Assembly: GCA_025351765.1 (NCBI GenBank)
Contig: JANXVH010000053.1
Location: forward strand, 1-64,000
DNA length: 64,000 bases
Reading direction: 5' to 3'
Source: Pedobacter sp.
GTDB lineage: Bacteria; Bacteroidota; Bacteroidia; Sphingobacteriales; Sphingobacteriaceae
The notes under the pieces are model-generated. The model did no database searches, was not told where the DNA came from, and worked only from the letters and a program-made list of their open reading frames with translations. The translations under genes were made by a program, and so were the position numbers. Shown here one piece after another: positions 16,581-26,977 of this stretch. The number at the start of each line of letters is the position of its first letter. The first letter of the stretch is position 1.

Positions 16581-17390
16581 TTATTTAAACGTTGAAATAT
16601 CTACAACTTTATCGGTACCACCTCTATTAATCTTTTTAAGGAAAGCAATGTTATTCGCTGTAACCCATTTGTAGTTATTTTGTATGAAAAGTGCTACCTG
16701 CTCTGATGTAGTGCCAGATTGTTGAGGTAGCGTTTCATTTAAAACTTCATTGGTAGCATAATGAACTTGATATAGACTAGTCTTGGTTAAGAACACAAGC
16801 GTTTGTTTATCATGAGATAATATAAAGAAATCGCCCTGTATACGCTCTTCTGGTTTCTCTCTCTTGATCATATACGCTTTTGCATTTACATTGGTAATAA
16901 AGAAATCGTTATTGATTAAGTAACCAGATTTAGCAACTTTAACCATCCCTTTTGTAAATTCTTTATCATGAGGTCCTGAAGATGCGCGGTATAAACTTAC
17001 CACGTCAATTTTATTTTCATTTAAGTTGATGATAAAGCATGGAGCTGCTAAACCTGATTTATCTGCAATTTGCACAAGAATAGCGGTTTTTTGGGTGTTT
17101 ACATATTGTGCAAAAGAAAACTTATTTGCAACAGCAGCCTTGTCAGACGGGTTAGTCTGGATGGTAATTAAAGTGTCTCTAAATTTTACGCTAAATTCTC
17201 CCTCTGCATTCTTATCTTCTTTCAGTCGCTCGTCAGTACCATACTTAACGATGAACAAGGCATCGCCTTCCTGATAGGTGTTGAAACGTTCCGTGTCATT
17301 TAGTACTCTTGGAACGTAAACAGATTCATTTTTGCCTTTGCAGCTGACGAAGAGGATCGCTACTGCGAATACATAGATTAAATTTCTCAT
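16581..17390 (-). CDS. Lipoprotein, paralogue of the next gene
   Basis: A 269-residue protein with a lipoprotein signal (lipobox FVSC, Cys17). I do not recognise a named family. It is clearly homologous to the upstream gene at 17477-18247: both share VNTQKTA/CLLxQIADxSGL, GYLINNxF/GFLINNEF, NAKxYxxKR and LVFLxxxSLYQVxY in the same order, over nearly the full length. The repeated aromatic strands suggest a beta-rich, perhaps propeller-like, periplasmic fold. It is probably the last gene of an operon with the lipoprotein upstream and the outer-membrane receptor at 18266-20902, which suggests a surface or periplasmic partner role. Confidence 0.75.
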   Translation of the reverse strand: MRNLIYVFAVAILFVSCKGKNESVYVPRVLNDTERFNTYQEGDALFIVKYGTDERLKEDKNAEGEFSVKFRDTLITIQTNPSDKAAVANKFSFAQYVNTQKTAILVQIADKSGLAAPCFIINLNENKIDVVSLYRASSGPHDKEFTKGMVKVAKSGYLINNDFFITNVNAKAYMIKREKPEERIQGDFFILSHDKQTLVFLTKTSLYQVHYATNEVLNETLPQQSGTTSEQVALFIQNNYKWVTANNIAFLKKINRGGTDKVVDISTFK

Positions 17391-17476
17391 TTGAATTTTA
17401 TATTTGATTTAGGGGTATATATTTAATTGTGTTAATTATTTCAAAGTTAAATGATGTAGCGACATATCCAAAACTA

Positions 17477-18247
17477 TTATTTGTCTTCCATGAGGAACAT
17501 GATACCTGGGCGTTTAGTTTTCCAGACATAGTGTTCATAGATGTACATGAATATTCCAGCCTGCCTTGCATCTACCTTTAACGGTAATGTTAACGATTCT
17601 TCTGTGGGGTAATTTACCTGGTACAAGGAAGAGGGCTGTAGGAAGACAAGAGTTGATTTGTCTGACGAGCTCATTGCGTATTGCCCTTGTATTGGCTCGT
17701 CAGAATTTTGACGCTTTAAAAAGTAGACCTTTGCATTGACAAAACCGAGAAGGAATTCATTATTGATTAGAAACCCTTGGCTGCCCAAATCTATTAACCC
17801 CATATATTTTATGCTTCCAGGAGATTCTGATGGACGGGTTAACGCTGTAATACTTAACTGGTGATTTTTTAATGCGATGAGGTAAAATTTTGCTTTTAAG
17901 CCAGAGCTATCCGCAATTTGCGCTAAAAGGCAAGTCTTTTGGGTATTCATAAATTTACCCCGGATAAATTTGCCGTTAGTTATAGATGGGTTATTTTTAT
18001 CGGTTTGAATACGCACAATGGTATCGCCAAACTTTATCTGGTACCATGCTTTAGGATTTGCTCCGAATTGATTTCCTTTCTTTTCTGTTTTAGGATTGAA
18101 CGTTATTGTACTGTCTTTTTCAGAAGGATAATCGTTAAAAGTTTCCCCTTGGCTGATCATCCTGGTAGGATATGTTTTTTCAATTTCCTTCTCAGTGCAT
18201 CTTAATAAGAGTAACGAAAGGATAAAAAGGTAAATGATTTTCCTCAT
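17477..18247 (-). CDS. Lipoprotein, paralogue of the preceding gene
   Basis: A 256-residue lipoprotein (signal of 16 residues, Cys17 in LLRC). Same unnamed family as 16581-17390. The differences are mainly in the N-terminal third, where this copy has a charged insert (SEKDSTITFNPKTEKKG). It begins 18 bases after the stop of the receptor gene at 18266-20902, so co-transcription is likely. Function unknown. Confidence 0.75.
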   Translation of the reverse strand: MRKIIYLFILSLLLLRCTEKEIEKTYPTRMISQGETFNDYPSEKDSTITFNPKTEKKGNQFGANPKAWYQIKFGDTIVRIQTDKNNPSITNGKFIRGKFMNTQKTCLLAQIADSSGLKAKFYLIALKNHQLSITALTRPSESPGSIKYMGLIDLGSQGFLINNEFLLGFVNAKVYFLKRQNSDEPIQGQYAMSSSDKSTLVFLQPSSLYQVNYPTEESLTLPLKVDARQAGIFMYIYEHYVWKTKRPGIMFLMEDK

Positions 18248-18265
18248 GGAAAATCAAATTACGCA

Positions 18266-20902
18266 TTATCTGCCAAAGTTCCTTACTTTAAATATAAAGG
18301 AACACATAAAGTACCTTCCAAGTCTGTTAACTCTCCTGTCTACAATTACGTTATCATAGGCATCGGTGGAAATTCCAGAGTTTTGGTTAAAAAGATCAAA
18401 ACCATCCAAACGAAGAACACCCATATCCTTTTTAAGGAATTTATATTCCATAAACAGCCTTAAAATGGTAGGGTTATTTACAAATGATGAGTTGAAACCC
18501 GAGTTGACCACTTTTGAAAAATCATAACCTAAGGTAAGAACTTTAAAAAAGTAATTACGTCCGTTTATTCCATATTCAAACCGACCCGTCTTTCTGTCTT
18601 GAGATGAAGGCAAAGAATTATCTATTTTAATTTCCGAATAGGATGTTTGTAATTCCAGGTTGGTAATGTCATCCAGATCAATTCGTAAGCCTACGCTTTG
18701 TCCCCAGTTTAATCTTTTTGCATTGTTTCTATTCCTATCAACAAATGAAACATTATTCTGCATTGAGCCCCAACCGCCATAGTTAAGGGTAAATTTTTTC
18801 CCTGTGAAAGGCTTGGTGTAACCGTAATTGCCATTTAGATCGTAAAAGCCGTCTGTATTGGTATAAGTTGTAAACTGATTTATAGTACCCGGTACCAATA
18901 TTTTAGTTGTTACAATCTTGTTTTGGGTTCGATTAAAAGAAACGCTTGCGTCAAATAAGTGTCCAAGGTTCCAGTCAGACTGTTTGTAATGGGCGTTTAT
19001 ACTATTAACAAATTCGGGTTTAAGGTTCGGATTTCCGGTAATAATATTTTGAAGATTAGAGTTGTCTGATATCGGTTGCAACTGATAAAATCCCGGTTGG
19101 TTATTCCTTGTCCAGTAGTTAAGCTCTACCGTTTCCTGTTTAGTAAATTTGTAAACAAATCTTGCAGAAGGAGTAATGTTAAAGGTTCTTTGCATGGTGT
19201 TTACGTTTTTACTTACATTTTGACCACTTAGGACAGCTGGTTGTGCGTTGATCCCGAGGGTATAATTGAGTTTTTCGTCAATAAACCTATAATTAACACC
19301 AAGCTTATTGGTAATAAACTGGAAATCGTAATTATTGCTCAAGTCATTATTGTACACCTCATTTCCACCAATTACATCCCTTAGATTTTTCTCATTGGAG
19401 GTTGCCGACCTGCCAAAATTATAGTTGAACTCCACAAAAGTCTTTTTGCCAAAGGGTTCCATGTAAGATACGCCGGTGTAGGTTCCTAAATTTGAATTGG
19501 CCTGATCGTTCAATTGGTTCTGATGCCTTGTAGAGTCTAAGCCAATATTGGTAATGATGTAATCATTTACAGAATTTCTGAAGTTGTTACCATTGGAATA
19601 GTTTAAATTTCCCCACATGCTCAGGTTTCTACCACGTTTAGAAAATTTATGATTGTAAAAAATGTTGGTTCTAAAGTTTAGCGAATTGGACGTATTGAAG
19701 TTTGTGCTTAACCTATTGGTCTTTAAAGATTCTTGTGTAATTATTGAGGCACCCTTGCTATTTCCATCGTTGTTATTATAGGACAATCCCGGCGAAATCT
19801 TTAAATAATTCATGGTATCTGCCTTGTATTCCAGGTTTGCTGAAAAATCATGATTAAAGCGGTCACTGGAATTATTATTGTTGGCGTTTTCTAACCGGGT
19901 AAAAGAATGTGCTGAATCTTGGAGGGAACTCCTGGTAAATGCCGCGCTAATGGTGTTGTTTTTTGTATTATCAAAATTGTAGTTGGCATCTGCAGACAAT
20001 TTAGACCCCCACTCATTCCGATAATTTAACCCCGCAGCATTCTTGGTATTTACTCCATCACCATTTCCGTTTCTGAAATTCGCATTTGCTACCGTACCAT
20101 CAAATGAAATTTGGCGTTCCCCTTTCATTAAATTGCCGCGCAAGCTAGTATTGTAACGATCTGAACTTCCTCTGCCAGCTGATGCCCTTGCAAAATATCC
20201 CTTTTTCTTATCCTCTGCGATTGTAAGGTTAAGCACCTTTTCAGGTTCACCAGTTTTAATTCCGGTAAGCTTTGCCTGATCGCCATAGTCGTCAATGAGC
20301 TGGATATTTTTAATGATATCCGCAGGCATGTTTTTTATCGCAGTAGCAACATCTGTACCATAGAAATCTTTTCCATTCACCTTAATTTTAGTAATGGGTA
20401 CACCCTGGTTGGTTACATTTCCGTCTTTATCAACTACAATACCCGGCAATTTTTTCAAAACTTCATCTACCGCATCCCCTTCTCTAACAGGAAAAGCCGC
20501 TGCATTAAAACTGACTGTATCTTCAGTTATTTTAATAGGAGATGTACCTGATATGGTTACCCCATCAAGTGTATTAGATATGGGTAGTAATTTAATGGAT
20601 GGAATAATTAAAGTTTTGCCTTGAGTAATCTGATATTCTTTTTTGAAAGTCTGAAAACCTAAATATGCTGCTGTTACTGTAAACTGTGCGGATTTCACTT
20701 TAGCTAGGCTAAAGGCCCCTGCTGTATTGGTTGAAATGGCAAGGCTGTCTTTAACCCAGTTGATTCTAACTAAAGCACCAGGCAAAGGTAAACCGGCAGT
20801 GTCAAGTACTGCACCCCTAACGGTATAGGTTTGCGCAATTCCATAGAAAAAGCTACCTGCAACCAGCAGGCATGATAATGTTAATTTAGTAAAAAGATTC
20901 AT
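18266..20902 (-). CDS. Outer-membrane beta-barrel receptor, TonB-dependent type
   Basis: An 878-residue outer-membrane protein. A signal peptide (to about residue 24) is followed by a carboxypeptidase-regulatory-like domain (YTVRGAVLDTAGLPLPGA), a plug domain (VKVNGKDFYGTDVATAIKNMP) and a large barrel ending in the aromatic-rich strand SFIFKVRNFGR. This is the OMP_b-brl_3 type, which lacks the SusD partner. No TonB box or substrate can be assigned. It appears to lead an operon with two paralogous lipoproteins downstream. Confidence 0.88.
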   Translation of the reverse strand: MNLFTKLTLSCLLVAGSFFYGIAQTYTVRGAVLDTAGLPLPGALVRINWVKDSLAISTNTAGAFSLAKVKSAQFTVTAAYLGFQTFKKEYQITQGKTLIIPSIKLLPISNTLDGVTISGTSPIKITEDTVSFNAAAFPVREGDAVDEVLKKLPGIVVDKDGNVTNQGVPITKIKVNGKDFYGTDVATAIKNMPADIIKNIQLIDDYGDQAKLTGIKTGEPEKVLNLTIAEDKKKGYFARASAGRGSSDRYNTSLRGNLMKGERQISFDGTVANANFRNGNGDGVNTKNAAGLNYRNEWGSKLSADANYNFDNTKNNTISAAFTRSSLQDSAHSFTRLENANNNNSSDRFNHDFSANLEYKADTMNYLKISPGLSYNNNDGNSKGASIITQESLKTNRLSTNFNTSNSLNFRTNIFYNHKFSKRGRNLSMWGNLNYSNGNNFRNSVNDYIITNIGLDSTRHQNQLNDQANSNLGTYTGVSYMEPFGKKTFVEFNYNFGRSATSNEKNLRDVIGGNEVYNNDLSNNYDFQFITNKLGVNYRFIDEKLNYTLGINAQPAVLSGQNVSKNVNTMQRTFNITPSARFVYKFTKQETVELNYWTRNNQPGFYQLQPISDNSNLQNIITGNPNLKPEFVNSINAHYKQSDWNLGHLFDASVSFNRTQNKIVTTKILVPGTINQFTTYTNTDGFYDLNGNYGYTKPFTGKKFTLNYGGWGSMQNNVSFVDRNRNNAKRLNWGQSVGLRIDLDDITNLELQTSYSEIKIDNSLPSSQDRKTGRFEYGINGRNYFFKVLTLGYDFSKVVNSGFNSSFVNNPTILRLFMEYKFLKKDMGVLRLDGFDLFNQNSGISTDAYDNVIVDRRVNRLGRYFMCSFIFKVRNFGR

Positions 20903-21077
20903 TTGTTGTGTGTGTACCGTAAAAGTACAACAACCTTTGCCAATGGGATTTAGCGTAATTAATATGTTACATGTAAATTCTGATCGTTTGTGTCATTATG
21001 GTTCAGTTAATAGCCCAGATTGGAAAGTCTTTAATATATTAATTATTGTGGCTACATTGAAAAAGAATCAAAGAGAG

Positions 21078-21581
21078 ATGAAGATAAAGACAAATATCAC
21101 TCGCATATCGATGTTAATGATTGTACTCACTACGTTGATTTGCGATCAGATTTCTAAAAACATTGTCAGGACTGAAGTAGATTTTAATGAGCGTATAAAA
21201 ATTGGAATAGATAACGTCACTTTAACGAAAGTGGAGAACACGGGAGCATTTTTAAGTGTTGGTAGCTTTTTGCCAGCTTCTGTAAAGTTTATTTTGTTAA
21301 TTGCGCTGCCTTGCGTTGTGTTGTTTTTAGGATTGTACGCTATCATGATTAATGGTAAACTGCCTAAAATAGTAGTTATAGGCGCCGCACTTATTGTTGG
21401 TGGTGGTATTGGAAATCTGTTTGACAGGGTTGTTTTTGGATCAGTAACAGATTTTCTTCATATTGACTTTGTACTCTTTAAAACTGGGATATTCAACGTG
21501 GCAGATATGGCCATCATGGTGGGGATGTTGTTGATGGCAATTACCATTTATAAAAATAAAATAGTAGCTTTAAGTAAGTAA
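21078..21581 (+). CDS. lspA: Signal peptidase II (lipoprotein signal peptidase)
   Basis: An inner-membrane aspartyl protease that cuts the signal from prolipoproteins before the lipidated Cys. Four membrane segments are visible. The catalytic boxes are present: VENTGAFLSVGS, GGGIGNLFDRVVFGSVTDFLHI with the first catalytic Asp, and FNVADMAI with the second. The frame is open from 20910, but the ATG at 21078, preceded by the SD-like AAAGAGAG, gives the usual length of about 167 residues, so I choose it. It stands away from ileS, its common neighbour, so it may be a second copy. Confidence 0.88.
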   Translation: MKIKTNITRISMLMIVLTTLICDQISKNIVRTEVDFNERIKIGIDNVTLTKVENTGAFLSVGSFLPASVKFILLIALPCVVLFLGLYAIMINGKLPKIVVIGAALIVGGGIGNLFDRVVFGSVTDFLHIDFVLFKTGIFNVADMAIMVGMLLMAITIYKNKIVALSK

Positions 21582-21597
21582 CAATAATACGCTCAAA

Positions 21598-21796
21598 GTG
21601 AAATATATTTTGACTTCCATCTTCGTGATGATCATCACAAGCTGGAGCTTTTTGCAAAATAATTTAAATATCACTGGTATTTAAAGCCAGTTACATCTAC
21701 TGTTAAAAAAATCCAGAGAGGAATATCGTTATTGACGAAACCTATTGGGAAATCATGCGGTTAGGAGAGGAGCTTTCTAATAAGTACTTACTTTAA
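21598..21796 (+). other. Possible remnants of a small gene after lspA
   Basis: Two short open pieces on the plus strand: from GTG 21598 (VKYILTSIFVMIITSWSFLQ, stop 21682-21684), which looks like a secretion signal, and about 21710-21796 (RNIVIDETYWEIMRLGEEL, ending TAA) in another frame. They could be the ends of one frameshifted gene, or chance. No family is recognised. The gene-free stretch of about 270 bases otherwise holds only the terminator at 21799-21834. Confidence 0.2.
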
Positions 21797-21798
21797 AT

Positions 21799-21834
21799 AA
21801 AAAGAGGGATGCTAATTAAAGCATCCCTCTTTTT
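21799..21834. terminator. Strong bidirectional terminator at the gapA end
   Basis: AAAAAGAGGGATGC (21799-21812) and its exact complement GCATCCCTCTTTTT (21821-21834) form a perfect 14-bp stem with loop TAATTAAA, flanked by A and T runs on the two sides. It ends the pfkA-gapA transcript on the minus strand and can also stop transcription from lspA. Confidence 0.85.
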
Positions 21835-21852
21835 ATTTAACCTAAATGATTT

Positions 21853-23698
<1,846 letters not shown>

Positions 23699-23701
23699 TT
23701 T

Positions 23702-24688
23702 TTATATTGACAATACCTTTGTCATTTCTAATAAGTCACTTTCCAGTTTAAAGAAATGCCTTGTAAGTGCCTCTTCAATACTTGTTGTTTCAATGCTGTT
23801 ACCCCTCAGTCCAACCATATGCATTGTATTTCCTTTTAAAAGCTCATTCACTGCTGCGAAACCGAGCCTGCTTCCCAATATCCTGTCGAAACTGCTCGGA
23901 CTGCCTCCACGTTGAAGGTGCCCTAATATAGTTACTTTTGTATCATAATGGTTAAAACGTTCTTTAACCTTCTTTGCAATGTCGTAAGCTCCGCCAAATT
24001 TATTACCTTCAGATACAATAACGATACTTGAAGATTTCTTAGTTGACGCTCCAGATTCCAGTTGGGCAATAAGCTCATCCAAACTCGTTTCTTTTTCTGG
24101 TAGTAGAACAGCTTCGGCGCCACTTGCTATACCACTTCTCAACGCGATGCAACCAGAATCCCTGCCCATTACCTCTATAAAGAACAACCGATCATGAGAA
24201 TCTGCTGTATCCCTAATCTTATCAATGGCTTCAATTACGGTGTTAATTGCCGTGTCGTATCCTAATGTAAAATCAGAACCGTAAAGGTCATTGTCTATCG
24301 TGCCGGGAACACCCATAACACGTACGCCAAACTTTTTACCAAAACGCTGGGCACCGGTAAAAGTACCATCACCACCTATAACAACAAGTCCGTCAATATC
24401 ACGAGCCTGAAGGTTTTTGAAGGCAATTTCCATTCCTTCTTCGGTTTTAAATTCTAAACAACGGGCAGTTTTTAGTATAGTGCCGCCCATGTGTATTGTG
24501 TTACTTACAGACCTTGCATCCATGGGGATAATGTTGTCATTTATTAATCCCTGGTAACCCTGCAAAACGCCAAACATATTTACACCATTATATATTCCAG
24601 TACGAACTACTGCTCTAATGCATGCGTTCATGCCTGGAGCATCACCGCCTGATGTAAGTACAGCGATATTTTTAATATTTGGTTTCAT
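23702..24688 (-). CDS. pfkA: ATP-dependent 6-phosphofructokinase
   Basis: A 328-residue enzyme that phosphorylates fructose 6-phosphate to the 1,6-bisphosphate, committing glucose to glycolysis. It shows LTSGGDAPGMNACIRAV for ATP binding, GGDGTF at 105-110 and PGTIDND with the catalytic Asp132. Its length is that of the bacterial ATP-PFK. It is the first gene of the pfkA-kinase-gapA operon. Confidence 0.95.
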   Translation of the reverse strand: MKPNIKNIAVLTSGGDAPGMNACIRAVVRTGIYNGVNMFGVLQGYQGLINDNIIPMDARSVSNTIHMGGTILKTARCLEFKTEEGMEIAFKNLQARDIDGLVVIGGDGTFTGAQRFGKKFGVRVMGVPGTIDNDLYGSDFTLGYDTAINTVIEAIDKIRDTADSHDRLFFIEVMGRDSGCIALRSGIASGAEAVLLPEKETSLDELIAQLESGASTKKSSSIVIVSEGNKFGGAYDIAKKVKERFNHYDTKVTILGHLQRGGSPSSFDRILGSRLGFAAVNELLKGNTMHMVGLRGNSIETTSIEEALTRHFFKLESDLLEMTKVLSI

Positions 24689-24947
24689 AATTATATACGA
24701 ATATAAGGTGTAATTTTTACACTAAGTAATTTTATTTGTATTTTTTATGTAATTAGGGCAGAGTACCTTTAAATGGTTTTATATTATAAAGATCGCTTTT
24801 AAAGTTTTAGTTTATAGCGTCTATCTTGCTACTAAATAATAAGCTGCGTTTATTCATCTTTATCCTTTAAAATCATCATTTTGTTATTTTCGGTTTAAAA
24901 TCCCTATTTTTCTGAATTATTCCTTATTCTGTTCAAGAGAATCAATA

Positions 24948-24955
24948 TATATTTG
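24948..24955 (+). promoter_or_regulatory. Bacteroidota -7 element before the Nudix regulator gene
   Basis: TATATTTG matches TAnnTTTG, the -7 consensus of the Bacteroidota housekeeping sigma factor, and would place a start of transcription about 45-50 bases before the TTG start of the gene at 25013. A good -33 TTTG is not seen. The 320 bases between pfkA and this gene hold nothing else I can name. Confidence 0.35.
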
Positions 24956-25012
24956 CAGCATAGGGCTTTCAAACGTTACAATAAATTAGTGAATCAATAA
25001 ATAATAAATATT

Positions 25013-25702
25013 TTGAGCGAAATTTTACCAAAGTTTAATTCTACTTTCTCCATCGATTGCGTGGTGTTCGGGTTTGATGGTGGAGAATTGAAAATTCTCT
25101 TGATCGAAAGAAACGAGGAGCCATTTAAAGATTGGTGGGCTTTGCCGGGTAACATTGTTGGAGAACAGGAAAGTTTAGATCAATCGGCCGCCAGGATCTT
25201 AAACGAATTAACTGGCCTGTCTAATATTTATATGGAACAGTGCTATACTTTCGGCGATGTGAGTCGTCACCCGCAAGGGAGGGTTGTTAGTATCGCTTAT
25301 TATGCGCTGTTAAGATTGGGCGGTGATAAAGCCGTTAAACCGATCAGTACTTATGCAAAAAAAGCAAATTGGATAGATGTTAAAGACCTTCCAAAACTCG
25401 CTTTTGATCATAAAGAGATCTTTGAAACTGGATTGGAAAAGATTAAAAGAAGGATAAAACACCAACCTATTGCATTTGAACTATTGCCGGAGAAGTTTAC
25501 ACTAACCCAATTGCAAAATGTTTATGAAGTGATTTTAAGTAAGAAATTGGATAAGCGTAATTTCAGAAAAAAGATGCTCAGCTTTGGCGTGTTAAAGGAT
25601 CTTGAAGAAAAACAGCAGGGAGTTTCTTTCAGGGCAGCAACATTGTACAAGTTTGATAAAAAGAAGTATGCCAAATTATTTGGTAAAGAGATATCGTTTT
25701 AA
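25013..25702 (+). CDS. Nudix-fold transcription regulator (NrtR/AraR-like)
   Basis: A 229-residue protein: an N-terminal Nudix fold (SIDCVVFGFDGGELKILLIERNEEPF, then WWALPGNIV) joined to a C-terminal winged helix (FTLTQLQNVYEVIL..., DKRNFRKKML). The Nudix box is degenerate: the REUxEE core reads ARILNELTG, lacking the paired glutamates that bind metal. This fits the NrtR/AraR-type regulators that sense a sugar or nucleotide but do not hydrolyse. The start is TTG at 25013, forced by a stop codon seven bases upstream in the same frame. Its neighbours are sugar kinase and glycolysis genes, so a sugar signal is likely, though inferred. Confidence 0.82.
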   Translation: MSEILPKFNSTFSIDCVVFGFDGGELKILLIERNEEPFKDWWALPGNIVGEQESLDQSAARILNELTGLSNIYMEQCYTFGDVSRHPQGRVVSIAYYALLRLGGDKAVKPISTYAKKANWIDVKDLPKLAFDHKEIFETGLEKIKRRIKHQPIAFELLPEKFTLTQLQNVYEVILSKKLDKRNFRKKMLSFGVLKDLEEKQQGVSFRAATLYKFDKKKYAKLFGKEISF

Positions 25703-25723
25703 ACTGGTTATCGATTAAAATTA

Positions 25724-25753
25724 AAAGGCCCGGAACAATTGTTCCGGGCCTTT
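25724..25753. terminator. Bidirectional terminator between convergent genes
   Basis: AAAGGCCCGGAAC (25724-25736) and GTTCCGGGCCTTT (25741-25753) form a perfect 13-bp stem with loop AATT. It sits between the Nudix regulator gene and the converging kinase gene and can serve both. Confidence 0.85.
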
Positions 25754-25760
25754 ATTATTG

Positions 25761-26618
25761 TTATTTGTTTGCAATATGCAAATGATAGTCTACCAGGTCA
25801 TCTATAGGAGATCTTATAATCTTCCCTATTCCCATTTCATATTTATCGGCAACAACACTTAAAATGTCTCTAAAGCTGTAACCGACAGAGCCCACGCAAT
25901 TTAGTTTGTAGTCCTTATAATTTGGATAATGAACTACTAGATTCTCAAAGAATGCAGTAAAGGCGTAAACAATGGTGTTGTAAGTATAATCTTCATAACT
26001 GTCTTTGAAGTCGTAAAGGAATTTACTGAAGTTTGCGCAAAAACGGTTAGGTAGTGGTTTGTTGTAGATATTATCGAATATGTCTTCGTTAGTAAGTGCA
26101 AAATTATCATAAAAACTTTCTCTCAGTCCTTTTGGCATATAACCTTTCATATAGTCCGAAAGGATTCTTTTACCAATAAAGCATCCGCTTCCTTCATCGC
26201 CTAAAAAGTAACCTAAAGAGTCGATGTTTAGGCTGATGTCTGTACCATCATAAAGACAAGAATTTGTTCCAGTACCTAAAATAGCAGCAAAGCCAGACTC
26301 ATCTCCAAGCAATGCGCGGCAAGAGGCCAATAAATCATGCCCTATACGAACGTCAGCACCTGTAAAGACTTGCTTCATTGCATCGTAAACTATTTTGCGT
26401 TTTGCATCCGTAGAACAGCCCGCGCCATAATAATGAACTTCTGTAAGTTTTTCTTTTTCTAAATGATCAGGTAAAGAATTGTTTAAAGATTCCACAATGT
26501 ACTCTTCACTTGAAAAATAAGGGTTATAGCCTTCTGTGTTAAAAAGAATCTTCCTGCCCGCCTCATTAATTAAACACCAATTGGTTTTGGTTGAACCACC
26601 ATCTGCAATAACTATCAT
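25761..26618 (-). CDS. N-acetylglucosamine-kinase-like BadF/BadG ATPase
   Basis: A 285-residue cytoplasmic sugar kinase of the NagK/BadF family. The phosphate-1 loop IADGGSTKTNW, phosphate-2 loop AAILGTGTNS and adenosine-loop region (NCVGSVGYSF) are intact, unlike the paralogue at 22856-23698. The likely reaction is phosphorylation of N-acetylglucosamine or another amino sugar, perhaps from wall recycling; the exact sugar is not shown by the sequence. It converges on the Nudix regulator. Confidence 0.88.
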   Translation of the reverse strand: MIVIADGGSTKTNWCLINEAGRKILFNTEGYNPYFSSEEYIVESLNNSLPDHLEKEKLTEVHYYGAGCSTDAKRKIVYDAMKQVFTGADVRIGHDLLASCRALLGDESGFAAILGTGTNSCLYDGTDISLNIDSLGYFLGDEGSGCFIGKRILSDYMKGYMPKGLRESFYDNFALTNEDIFDNIYNKPLPNRFCANFSKFLYDFKDSYEDYTYNTIVYAFTAFFENLVVHYPNYKDYKLNCVGSVGYSFRDILSVVADKYEMGIGKIIRSPIDDLVDYHLHIANK

Positions 26619-26717
26619 TTTACTTAGAATTTAGAATAAAAGTAAACAATCCTACTGCCTGTACCTGGTTTTCTTTCATAAATTTTGTCTTTTAGTTTTG
26701 GTTGTTTTAAGTTTTTA

Positions 26718-26754
26718 TGTGTTAAAAAGGCTAAAAAAGGCGTTTTTTAACACA
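26718..26754. repeat. Inverted repeat upstream of nagK-like and ltaE genes
   Basis: TGTGTTAAAAA (26718-26728) is repeated in inverted form as TTTTTAACACA (26744-26754). It lies in the 360-base divergent region between the kinase gene and the threonine aldolase gene, otherwise without a recognisable gene. It could be an operator or an attenuator-like hairpin. Confidence 0.5.
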
Positions 26755-26977
26755 TTGCTCGTCGTTTTTGTGTTACCATATTGTTAAATAAACACTAAGC
26801 TAAAATACACTTGTTATTTTAATTTCCAAATTTAAAATTGTTTCTTTCCTTTTACAGTTTAAAAAAGTATCGGATATTGCTGTTAAGGCAGCGAAATAGG
26901 CCCTCATTTCTCGTTTTTTTATTTTCGATGAGCCTGATTAAAACAAAAAAAATGAATATTTGTGTTCAGTAAATTTT

